Positions 38,327-48,984 of a DNA stretch of 64,000 nucleotides are shown piece by piece. The stretch is from the NCBI RefSeq assembly GCF_028389875.1, contig NC_084687.1:2320611-2384610 (forward strand), given 5' to 3'. This DNA is from Rhea pennata (lineage: Eukaryota > Chordata > Aves > Rheiformes > Rheidae). The position numbers were made by a program, and so were the translations under genes. Each line of letters opens with the position of its first letter. Positions within the stretch are counted from its first letter, which is position 1. The notes under the pieces are model-generated. The model saw only the letters and a list, made by a program, of their open reading frames with translations. It was not told the DNA's origin and made no database searches.

Positions 38327-41300
38327 GTCAGTAAAGTTCATACAATTGCATTGTTACCTGTATCTAAATATTGAGTTGCCCTCTCGTGCTAATTCTTCTC
38401 CAACTCCAAACTTTAAACAACAGGTGTTTTTTTTAATTAAAGATATACACATATAAACAACTAGTAATTATAGTCAAAGCTACCTATTTTTACACAAATA
38501 TTTAACCTTTAAGTTGTTGTGGCTCTGTGAATACATCCTTAAAATGATGGTGAATGAAAAAATTGGGGGTACATCTCCAGCCCTCTGATTGTAATAAAGC
38601 TTCTTGCTGTCATCAAGCTTGGTTTCATCAGTAAATCTATACTGTAGTCTACATTTCTGACTGGATGGCAGTAAGGTTGCACATATGACCTTAATTTTGG
38701 TCTTTCACTTTTCCAAGTTCATTTTCCAATTTTAGTACTCTCTATTCACCTTTTGCATGGAATTAAGATAAATATAAAAGGAATAGTTAGTTATACCAAG
38801 TATGTTCATTCCTTTTTCTAAGAATAGCCTGTCCTTACCATGCTTATTTCTACAGCTCTTGAAACTAGCACAGTAGAGCTTAAGTCATGAAAAATTCAGT
38901 GAAAAATAATTGCAAGGATTTTGCAAACTTCTTTCTTACAGTTTCTTTGTAGCCTGAAATAAAGATGTGTTGCAAGTATTTTTAGTATAGATGGAGATCA
39001 CTGTCTTTTTCTTCCAGTGATACAGGGACAATACCTCCTGAAAGATGCTTATTTGGGATCATGCTAAATATTTCAGCTTTCATGGGTGAGTATAGAAAGT
39101 TGTCCTTTGTGAACTGTAAGCAGTTCTGGAACGCACACTATTTTAAACAAATGGACACTATTTTAAACTATTTCCATATTCAGATCATTAAACAGCCCAT
39201 AACTCTCAGTCAAAAGCCAAATTCTAAGTAAACTATGTTAATACTCTGAAGTAATTGAGAGGAAGGCATATCGCAGGGATGTTATCCACAAAGCCAGCAT
39301 GACAGTTCCAGATTCCAGAAGGCCAAAAATGCATTCAAACAAAACCCAGACTGGTAAAAGAAATGGAAATGCAAGTTTAAGGCAGTCAGTCCACGTTAAT
39401 TGTGCTGTAGTTATAGGGGGACGGGGAGGAACAACCTAGTATGTCTTTCACATGAAAGATATCAGAAAAATCTAGTGAGTTTATTTTTTTATTATTATAC
39501 TATTTCAGTTTTGACTTTCAAGTTCTCAGCTTTCTATTTCATTGTGCAATAACATAGCATTTGTGTTTTAAATTATTGCCTTTGACACTCAGCATCTTTC
39601 CAGTTAAAAAGGACAGTCTGCTGATTATCAGCTCATTTGGTTTCTTCATTCATAGGTATGGCTACCATGTATGTCCGTTATAAGCAAGTCCATGCTCTGA
39701 ATCCAGAAAAATCCAAGATCACCAAGCTTAATAAGATTGGCCTTACACTAGGACTGATGAGCTGTTTTGGACTTTGCATTATTGCAAATTTCCAGGTTTG
39801 TGCTTTGTTTGCAGTTTCCTGAAGCTGTCCAGAATTCTATTTGTTTACTGAGATATCTGATAAGATATGGGAGGTTGGCTCAAAGCAAAACTTTTTGGGG
39901 AGAACCTGTTTTTTTGTGAATTTCCCTACAGAAAACTGGTAGAAATTTGAAGTTTCAATATGGAATTTCTTACACATTTCTTACTTGCTTTATCCATTGA
40001 GACTAATCAGCAGCCATTCATGAAGTTTCAAAACATTATTAAAAAGTTTTCCAGAAAGCAAACATCTTCCTTCTCCTTCTCACAGAACATTTAAAAGTCT
40101 TAGTTCCAGATTAAAAGACCACAAATAAAGTATAGTGTATTTTGATTCAAAAGAAATGTCAAATATTAGAAAATTTTTATAACCAGAAATAACACCAACA
40201 AAAACAGCTGACACCACAAAAAGTCTAGCTCTAAAAAATCTAGCCTCTTCAGTATATTTTCCTTCAAAACCTACACAGTTCTCAGTCAGCCTACTCCAAT
40301 CAGTCAAAACTTACTCCAATCTCAGCAGTTGTTGAAATTCTGCCTCCCAGTATCTCATTTTTTTTATTTTTTCTCTACAATACTATTTTTGTTTGTTTTT
40401 CCAAAAACCTGATACTCTCAAATACTCACACCATCAGCAGGGCTACATTTAGCCTCAATGGTTGTTACACGCAAGAAAGTTGTGCAGTTACCAGCCTCGT
40501 CATAGTAATTATCAGATGGATTTTTTTCAGGGGTCTGTGGCAGTACCTTTGGCTGCTAGAGGCTGCAGCGGCACCTGTTTAGTCTCCTGCTGGATCAGGG
40601 CCAGGATTAGAAGCAGAGAGCAGCAAGGAAAGCTCTACCTTCCTCACTTCCCTTTTCCTAATAGCACAGGTCTTCATTGCTTCAATACCCCATTTTAGGA
40701 AGCTCAGCACATTGATCTTTGCCTGTCTTGGAGACTTTGGTCAGTTTGCTTTTCTATAGCCCTAGAGGTAGCCAGGGTCACAGAGTCTCCTCTGCCAAGG
40801 GAGAGGGTCCAAGTTGTGTTCTGCGCCATGATTTGCTTCCACCACTGATTAGAAGAGGGTATGTCTACTTTTTGTAGATTCCCAGATAATCAAAAATACA
40901 GGTTAATTTCTTAGCCAGTTTGTATGACATTTAATCTTGAGCAATACAAAAGTTGTCAGTGATGTGCTAGCATTTCTGAGTGGCGTTCAGGCTCTGTTGG
41001 GGGCCATTCCAGAGGTAAAAGGAGCTAAAAATCCCTGAAGCCCACTAGATACGGAGACAACCGAAACATGAAAAAACACGTGTGAAGATGAACATGGAGG
41101 ACAAATTGCTCCAAACAGTTCTCACTGGCTGGGAGTAAATGCAATGGTACAGGGCTCATACTCACAAGGATTTTGATTTTTGAGCCAATGCAACTGCTCT
41201 ATTCTAGCTATGGCTATTTCCCTTTCATACAGGACAAAGACGTCTCTCTGTTGAAGCGTAATCACTGAACAGCCCATGCTTTCAGAGCACACACCTTTGG

Positions 41301-44300
41301 CTGTTAGCTGACAGCATAAATACAATTTAAATTTCCATCTTTGTTGTACTGCTGTGGGTGTACGTTAAACTGCATTTGTGCTCTATAAGGTGCACGTTCA
41401 GATTGTGAAGAAAACATGACTGATTCCTGATATTAGAAGTTACTCGGTAAAATACATAGATAATCTCTTCCTTTAAGGCATAAAATGATCACCTGCAGGA
41501 TTGGGAGTACAATGAGGCACAACTGTCAAGGTGCACTTAATTTTCTGCTTTTCAGTACTGTGCCCAGTCAGTGATTAGAGGAACAGACTGAATGCACTCT
41601 GATTTTTGATGGCAGAGATTGTGAGTTTGGTTGTTTTTGCTGGAGTCATTTCTAGTTTTAAGAATTTTTACTAGTTGACACTTGATTTTCCTAAAATGTT
41701 GGGGGGGTTTTAATTGAAAAATATTAATTTCTGTTTCAACCTTGTTCTCTTTGAATATTCAAATATATTAGCTTGAGAAACAAAGTATATTCAAACTTGA
41801 GCAATTCAGAAAAGGACTAAGCCTAACTATTTCATTTTTCACATCATTTTGGGGGGCAAGATTGTGTGTTGTGTTTCTCTTGCATTATGTTATCCTTCAT
41901 AAACGTTCAAATTCCTGAGATGGAAAAGCTCAGTAGATAGCCTGTCATAACCCTTCTTACCTGCCCAACTGCAGGGATTCCGTGATCCAGTTTCTGTGTT
42001 ACCATCCGTTTTTCTTTGAATATAGCTGATGAGAGCAGCTTTTATAAATTCCTGTGGTTAAGATACAGTTGTGAGCTCTAACTCAGCCATAAGAACTTAC
42101 CAAAAGCAGCAATATAGAGGGCTAGTAGGTGCTGGCTTCTAGCTCGCTGTATGTGGGGTTTTCAAGAAAACATCTTAAGTACTGACACATTCCAAAACTG
42201 CTTAGCTTCAGTTGCAAGAAGATAATTGAGCGGGTAGAGTCCCAAACAAATGTTTACAAAAAAAAAGGTGTTGTCTGAGTTTAAAATTAAAACAGGTTAT
42301 GTATTAGTAATTCTTTCTTTCCCTAGAAATGTATTCTATACTACATACATGTGATTGGAGCCTGTCTGACATTTGGAGTAGGGGCCATTTATATGCTTGT
42401 TCAGACCATCCTATCCTATCTGATGCAGCCAGAAGTTCACAGCAAAGACATCTTTTGGATCCGACTGACAGTGTTACTCTGGTGCAGTTCAAGCATTGCC
42501 AGCAGTATCCTTTGCTCTGAAGTGTGACCGCTGAATAGAACAACTTTTACACACAATAGTATTTGCAAATAAGTTAGTTTAAATTTGCCAGTATGAAAAA
42601 AATATGCCACAGATAGCCTGCCATCTTTAGATATACAGCTTGTATTGTAATATGTAGTCATATTCTGTGTTGCTACCTGGGAACTTTAGCATAAAAGGAA
42701 TCCTCAGGTTAAGCTCAGTAGTGAGTCTGGCTAGTAAAAGACAAGAGGGATGGTTAACCCTTCTCCTCTTTCCTGCCCATGCACACAAGGGAGTGAAAAT
42801 GACAAAATAAGAATTTACTGCAAGGAGTCTTGACTGTAGATTATCAAAGATGGGGAGAAAGAATTGTACTTGAGACAGGTGGGTTTAGTGGGAAAAAACA
42901 AACGAGAAATGAGTGTCTCTGTTCTTTGGCGGTGTGAATGCTACAGCATTTTTTGTAGAAAAACGAGAAGTACAAACATAGCAGAAAAGAAAATACCATT
43001 AACCTATCAGTGCGCGTTAGTGATGCACTGTACCAGATGGCTTCCAGAGGAGCTTTAAAGTGCTAGCATTTATCTGTAACACCTTTGGCCTCAAGACTGC
43101 TTAGGAGAAACTCTGGTGTGTTCTGCCAAGGATGAGTCAGAAGTGGAATTTGACCTCTGATCTCTTCCCTGCACATCCTGTAGTTCAACAGACAAGAAAT
43201 TTCTGACAGGCATTCCCTATAACCTTTCATTGACTCTGGAATCCATCAAGTCCCAAAATCGTCATTTCTCGAGTGCTGGAAGTAGCTGCAGGTTTTAAAG
43301 AAATGTGGGCAAATCTCTCCAGAATGAGGAGCCTTTTTCTGTCCAGAGTCATTTAATATCAGGAAACTGAACCACAGCAGTATCTCTGTTAAACATTGTA
43401 TTTTTTTGTCTCAAACAGGACTATCAAACTTAAGAATTGGAATTTACATTCCAAAGGTGCAAGTCCAAAACCATTGCTAGATGCTGTCTTTCTGTAACTG
43501 AATCAAGGCCATCTATTTAATCCCCACCAATTCCACTTATTTCTAGGCTGACAGCCAAAACCAACACTAAACCACACACTCAGTTTCCCATTGGCAGAGA
43601 GTCTATCTGATCACTGAGCTCCCATAGATGCTACTATAAAATTATATAATCTGCTCCAGTCAGACAAGAAGTGATAGTTTGGGCATTGGCAGTTAGGCAT
43701 AAAGAAGAGAGAAGAATCTTTACCTACTGAGGTCTCTTGATACAGAATAAGGAAGTTATCCATGTGACTTCAGAGAATTTCAGTCTGCAGTAGAAATATC
43801 ATATCTGGTCCTGAACCACTGAAGAGCCAGTTGATAGTCCTAACTCAAAGACTGTTTAGTCCGGTGGGGAATTTCAATACTGAAGACAGTAACAAGAAGT
43901 TAGCTGCAGAATCACATAGTAGCGTGAAATTAAAGTTGTAATGTTGTATAGTTCTCCTTTTTCCAAACAGATTGCAGCCTGCATCAAGTTGGCCATTTTG
44001 GGTGCCAGAGGAGAACACGCTTTTCAACTTTGAACAATTAGGAGCCAAACACAATAGGAGAAGACTTTAAAATGGAACAATATGAACTAGATGAAAGTTA
44101 AGAGCCTTTTACAAATGCCAGAAAGAAAGCTGCAAGCCCAAAGTCTACAGAGTTTTCAAACCAGTGTGGTCTAACCAATATTAGAGGGAAGTGAAGACAG
44201 CTGTAAAAGTGGAAGGAAAGAGTAGTCAGAGTATTTTCTACATTAGCAGCTCTAGATGTATTCAGGAAAGAAGGTAAGAGGAAGAAATCTGTGGCCATGG

Positions 44301-44845
44301 GTGAAATGGTTGTATCTGGTACCAGAGGACAGAAGGAATCCTAATAATGGCAGATGCACTGCTGGACTGAAACAGCGGAATTTACAACACAGGAAGGGCA
44401 AAGCAGTTTGTCACCTGTCCTGTAACCAAGGGGAGAGTGGGAGCCGATATTTTTGTTTCTCGATAATTAAATTCCTTCCATTTCAGTAGTATCTCAGGCA
44501 GGTAACACGCAGCTACTTAAACTGGACGTTTTAATTAGCAGAACTGGGTGTCTTGCATTCAGTGTTCAAATCACTAACCAAAGAGCTCCCTAGATCATTC
44601 ACATCAAATTTTTAATACGCTTTGGAAGTTTGTGTGCTCAAAGGCATAAATATGCCAGCAAGTTCAGCCTTGTTCGCCACCAGAATTAATCTTAGACATC
44701 AGGAGGTTTTTTGATGTTTAATCCCGTTAAGGATTGAGGAAGTTAATTAAGATGTAAATTTCATTTATAAAGGCAGTAGCATTTGATGTACTATAGTAGG
44801 TCTTCACCTCTTTAAGGTGTTGAAAATGCAACTTCTTAATAACTC

Positions 44846-44886
<41 letters not shown>

Positions 44887-47299
44887 GCTGCTGTACCAAA
44901 CAAGTTATCAAGCCCTGAGTGGTGGACTAAAAGGGAAACACGAACATTAATAGCCCTGTATTTGGCACTATTTCAAATGATATGGTGTTCCAGAGTATAA
45001 TCCACACATCAAGAATTCAAGGTAGTTGAGGAGTTGAAAAGCAGTCAGACAAAGAGGTACAGACACTATTTAACTGGAAAAAATACCACTTAAAAAATAA
45101 ATCAAGGTGCATAGTGTGGTTCTCATTTGATCATAGTCCAAATGCTTTCATAAAGACGTTATATTTGATCAAGAAGGTGTAACAAGATATAGCATCCAGA
45201 ATACAAAGATTGATTTTAGACTGGAATTAATTTTTTAGTGTGACAGTAATTGTTGGAACAACCTACAGGTTGAAGGGAATGATGTGTAACAGTCTGCTTC
45301 ACATCACCATTTCTATTCATTATGCTCAGGAGGCCTTGGGAGAAAAAAAAAAAAAAAAGAAAAAAAAAAAAAGAAAGAAATGTCCTTGCAGCCTCAGGCT
45401 AAAACAATCCAGAGCTGAGTTTGAAACTTCTAAGTTGCTAAAGCTTTCTTTTGAATCTTCCTTAACATATTTATTTACAGTGTTTATTTCCTCCGTTGTT
45501 TTATATAGTGGCCTGTATGGAACTAATTTAGTGCAAAAGTTGCACTGGGATCCTCAGGAGAAAGTAAGTGATTTTTGAATAGAGAAAATAAAGCAAATTC
45601 GTGGGAGTAGCACCATGCTCAGCACTGTAAAACATGTTCATTAGATGAAGTAACACTCGGTAAGCTAAAGCTCCTAACCACACCGTGCAGATTTGCTTGC
45701 CTTTTGGGGTTCTCCAGTGAAGGAACATGTACATTATTTGCAAGGTCAGCAACAAATGCATCTGGGAATTTACTGCTGTTGCAGATAGCTCTGTGCTTTC
45801 AGTATTTGGCATGGGACGAGACCAGCAAGCTTTACCAGTTAAGCCAGCATGCAACTACAGGCTGAAGCAAAATATTTGCAGCTCCTAGCATTATTTTAAA
45901 TTAAGCTCATGGGCAGTAACTGAACTGTCTCAACCTGTTGTCAAGATAGTGGTCAGTGCCAGTCAGAGACTGATGGTCAGTGTTAGATTATAGCTATAAG
46001 TTGTGGATTGCATGTGCTAGCTGGTTGCAGGAGTTCCTGACTGACCCATCTAAGGATGAGTCTCTGGTAGAGTTAGGAGGAAAAGGTCAAAGGATACAAA
46101 CAATATAGCTGCTTTTGAAGTGATAATACCAGTATCCTACAGTAGTGGGATCCCAGGTGGAGCAGAAAGAGAGGGGCAAGGTATGCTCTTCTTGACAGCT
46201 CTGCCTACCTCCCTGGCCTGCCTTCTTCCCTCCAGCCACTGCTGGAGGGGTGGACATTTACTGGAGAAAATACTCTCCAGGATGAGTTGAGTATTTTCCC
46301 CCACTTCTTTGAAGTACAAGGAGCTTCCCAGAAATCTGCTCACCTCCAAGGGAGCACCCTGATCTTTTTAGGAAGACAGTACTTCAGTAAAGTGGTTCTC
46401 GTACTGGCCATGTCAAGGTCTTTTTTTATGGACCCTTCAGTTACTGTCACTTGAGATTCAGTTCTGGGCAAGGGTGATCCCAGTTGTGTGGAGCAGGTGT
46501 TTTCCTGGTCATTCTCACCCCAGATTCAGTACTTCACTCCTAGAGACTTCAGGTAGTCCAGAGAATTTACTTTTCCACAGAGAATAGTTGTGGATGCAAG
46601 ATGTCATCAGAACACACCTTATTTGTGCCATTGCAAGCTCAAGAGCTTCTCACAGTGATCTTTCTCCCTTCTTTTATACAGGGCTACACAGCTCACATCA
46701 TCAGTACTGTCTCAGAGTGGTCATTAGCATTCTCCTTTCTCAGCTTTTTCCTCACCTATATCCGTGACTTTCAGGTAAAATGAAGTTACATTAAACAGTG
46801 CTTTATCAAACTAAATAGCCTGATATTATGCAAGTGGGCTGTGCTTACCAGCTTCTAAACTAAACGGACTGGAAGCCCTGTAGCATGAACAGCATTAAAT
46901 GCAGTCCTTCCTTTCTTAGGAGGATCTGCTCCTAGTGTGTTAACAGCAGTGAATAACACAATCACCTCCTTCCTGAAATTCAAGCTCTATATCACAGACA
47001 CAGGGGAAATTTATCATCAAATTACATGGCAAGTTACAGAGTCACTCTAGGAGACCAACTCGGTAGTCAGGTTAATAGTTCTGGAGCTGGTCTGCATTTC
47101 AGGGTATTTGATTTGACTGTAGAAGTTATTTGCCCATGCTGAAGAAGTGACAAACCTCTAAGTTGCATTTGCTTTTCTTTTTCCTATATAGAAAATCTCC
47201 CTGCGTGCAGTTGTTAGCCTTCATGGACAAACCCTTTATAATGCACCGCAGAGCTTTATGACTGATGAACAGACGCTGCTGGTAGCAGGGAGTATCTAA
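38196..47299 (+). CDS. DRAM2: DRAM2, DNA-damage regulated autophagy modulator 2 (complete, 7 coding exons)
   Basis: DRAM2 is a six-pass membrane protein of the Frag1/DRAM/Sfk1 family. It lies on lysosomal and autophagosomal membranes and promotes autophagy; human mutations cause retinal dystrophy. Coding blocks are 38196-38326, 39018-39085, 39656-39795, 42327-42504, 45481-45563, 46682-46774 and 47192-47299. They sum to 801 bases, 266 residues plus stop, the human DRAM2 length as I recall. Hydrophobic segments fall near residues 9-30, 54-72, 93-113, 116-140, 158-180 and 206-226. The N-terminus [22 protein letters not shown] and [15 protein letters not shown] are family hallmarks. The C-terminus has diverged from human but keeps an acidic dileucine, DEQTLL. 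DRAM1 was considered; the sequence and the CEPT1 neighbour favour DRAM2. Confidence 0.97.
38327..39017 (+). other. DRAM2: DRAM2 intron 2
   Basis: A 691 bp AT-rich intron with no recognisable feature besides its splice sites. Confidence 0.8.
39018..39085 (+). CDS. DRAM2: DRAM2 coding exon 2 of 7
   Basis: 68 bp between acceptor CTTCCAG|TGATAC and donor ATGG|GTGAGT. It encodes [16 protein letters not shown] and the start of the second helix, and ends one base into a Gly codon. Confidence 0.95.
39086..39655 (+). other. DRAM2: DRAM2 intron 3
   Basis: A 570 bp intron with no recognisable feature besides its splice sites. The acceptor is TTCATAG|GTATGG. Confidence 0.8.
39656..39795 (+). CDS. DRAM2: DRAM2 coding exon 3 of 7
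   Basis: 140 bp. It completes a Gly codon, then 46 codons from [16 protein letters not shown] to IIANFQ, ending in phase 0 at donor TTCCAG|GTTTGT. Confidence 0.96.
39796..42326 (+). other. DRAM2: DRAM2 intron 4
   Basis: A 2.5 kb intron. Nothing recognisable was seen; open frames of 67-78 codons have no known homology. Confidence 0.75.
42327..42504 (+). CDS. DRAM2: DRAM2 coding exon 4 of 7
   Basis: 178 bp between acceptor TTCCCTAG|AAATG and donor AGCA|GTATCC. It encodes [13 protein letters not shown] through WCSSSIAS plus one base. It contains the fourth membrane helix, the conserved [17 protein letters not shown] loop and the start of the fifth helix. Confidence 0.95.
44850..44885. repeat. 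Poly(T) run of 36
   Basis: An uninterrupted T36 tract in DRAM2 intron 5. It is complementary to the A-rich tract 457 bp downstream. Confidence 0.95.
45343..45380. repeat. A-rich tract with rare G
   Basis: A16, G, then further A runs ending in GAAAGAAA, in DRAM2 intron 5 just upstream of exon 45481. Confidence 0.95.
45481..45563 (+). CDS. DRAM2: DRAM2 coding exon 5 of 7
   Basis: 83 bp between acceptor TTTACAG|TGTTT and donor GAGAAA|GTAAGT. With the base carried over it reads [16 protein letters not shown] to HWDPQEK and covers the rest of the fifth helix and the following loop. Confidence 0.95.
45564..46681 (+). other. DRAM2: DRAM2 intron 6
   Basis: A 1.1 kb intron. A 108-codon minus-strand open frame (45528-45854) overlaps the exon and has no known homology. 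No repeat is recognised. Confidence 0.75.
46682..46774 (+). CDS. DRAM2: DRAM2 coding exon 6 of 7
   Basis: 93 bp, 31 codons in phase 0, from [14 protein letters not shown] to [10 protein letters not shown]. The acceptor is TATACAG|GGCTAC and the donor TTTCAG|GTAAAA. It encodes the sixth helix. Confidence 0.96.
46775..47191 (+). other. DRAM2: DRAM2 intron 7
   Basis: A 417 bp intron with no recognisable feature besides its splice sites. Confidence 0.8.
47192..47299 (+). CDS. DRAM2: DRAM2 coding exon 7 of 7 (stop codon)
   Basis: 108 bp from acceptor CTATATAG|AAAATC to TAA at 47297-47299. It encodes [17 protein letters not shown] then a diverged tail ending [11 protein letters not shown]. It is the cytosolic C-terminus, with an acidic dileucine of the kind used for lysosomal sorting. 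Confidence 0.95.
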   Translation, partial: KISLRAVVSLHGQTLYNAPQSFMTDEQTLLVAGSI

Positions 47300-47560
47300 T
47301 GAAGTTGAAGAGAACATGTTCTCAACATAACTCAGGAATTTAATAGCAATAACAATGATATTTCTAAGCATTTATTTTGTATAAAAATAGGAAGTGATTG
47401 TATTCAACTTGACATAAATGGCTTTGCTATTGACCCACTACCCACTCAGCCATGCAAGTGTTATCAGTATTGTAAACAAACCTGTAACATTTCTACACAT
47501 GCAGATGTCATGAAAGAATTAAATGAAGGTTATTAAAAAGTTGCATCTCCTCATCACTTC
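47300..47560 (+). other. DRAM2: DRAM2 3'UTR (approximate)
   Basis: The sequence after the stop is AT-rich, with ATTAAA variant poly(A) signals at 47518-47523 and 47532-47537. No canonical AATAAA was seen nearby. The end is an estimate. Confidence 0.5.
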
Positions 47561-48604
47561 CCCTATACCCAATGAGGATGCAACAGCACAGAACTAATCC
47601 TTCTCAGTCCTTTGCCCTGGTCTCTCCTGCATTCCTTAAGCCAAGGCCTTTTGGATGTGTCGAGCACTCAAGTTCAGCCTAGAGCTGCTCTCCAATGTCA
47701 TCCTTCCCATGCTTGTGGCACTCATGATGCGCACACTATGCCAGAGCTGAAAATCTCTGCAAACAGCTGAAGGACACCAAAGCCAACTCCAGCCACCCAT
47801 GAGGGAAGTCCTCTCTTTACTCCACGATTTCCTCTAGACGAGAGGTAGTAGTTAGGTAGTAGTTGCTTGAGCAGCTCCCCTTCTTGCTGCAAGGGGTCTT
47901 AGCAAGAGGGTGCGACTCCTTGCCATGCTCCAGCTCTGATGTCTGTTATCTCCAGGAGAGGAGTCACAAGGAGTGTCAGTGGAAATAGTGATCTGAACAG
48001 GTTGCTCCAGGGTAAAATTGCTCTAATCCAAAGTCGTTCTTCTTTCTCTTGCTCCACCTGAAACTGTATGAGCTGACGGACAGGTCTGTCCAAGAGTTCA
48101 TGTTCAGTATGTCCCCACAGCTCAGGTTTAGGAAGATTCAGAGTGCACAGCACTCATCCCACTCATTCAGCTCAGGTTCTAGAGGGAAGGAGGAAGAACC
48201 AGCTCCAAACTGAGCGCAGAGCATAGCATGATATATGTCCTTGTAGACTTGATGTCCCTAATACTTGCACAAGACAGTCACCAACCCATGAGACATCTGC
48301 TGATTCCTCTTGCAGCTTCGAGAAGATGTCATACATGGTGGTGCCAGCCCCTACGCTGCTCTCGCAGCTTGTCAGTGTGCTTTCCAGATGTTGAGCTCCA
48401 TAAAGCTTTCAGTGCTAGATGCTCCATGTGTCAGTGTTTATGCTGTTTTTTCTCCCCCCCCCCCCCAGAAACAAATCTCCCACACCTGTATACTCCCATA
48501 TCAAGCCCATGCCAGAAGCCTTAAAACATACTTGATCCAGTTCTACCAAAGTAAAGGATTAATTATTTGACTACACACAGACCTACAGAGTACAAAAGCA
48601 ACAG
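47561..48604. other. Intergenic, nothing recognised
   Basis: Mixed-composition sequence between DRAM2 and the long CR1 element, with a C10 run near 48456-48467. Plus-strand open frames of 86-98 codons overlap each other at 48228-48570 and have no recognisable homology. Confidence 0.5.
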
Positions 48605-48639
48605 CTGTCCCTAAGCTCTATTTAATAGCAATAACCAAA
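48605..48639. repeat. Left copy of 35 bp direct repeat flanking CR1
   Basis: The sequence CTGTCCCTAAGCTCTATTTA and the 15 bases after it match 52736-52770 at 29 of 35 positions; five of the six differences are transitions. It abuts the CR1 3' end at 48640, as a target-site duplication would. Confidence 0.75.
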
Positions 48640-48984
48640 GAATCACAGAATGGTTGAGGTTGGAAGGGACCTCCAGAGATCATCTAGTCCAACCCCTCTA
48701 CTCCAGCAGGGTCACCTAGAGCATGTTAGACAGGATTGCATCCAGGTGCATTTTGAATACCTCCAGAGAAGGACACTCCACAACCTCTCTGGGCAACCTG
48801 TTCCAGTGCTCTGTCACCTTCATAGTAAGGATGGTTTTTCCTTATTCAGGTGGAACTTCCTGTGTTCCACCTTGTGTCCATTTCCTCTTGTCCTGTTGCT
48901 GGGCACCATCGGAAAGAGTCTGGCCCCATCTTCTTGACATCCTCCATTAAGATGTTTGTAGACATTGATAAGATTCCCCCCTCA

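Larger units (their letters stand above)
42505..45480 (+). other. DRAM2: DRAM2 intron 5
   Basis: A 3.0 kb intron. It contains a T36 run (44850-44885) and an A-rich run (45343-45380), the latter ending 100 bp before the next exon. Otherwise unrecognised. Confidence 0.8.
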
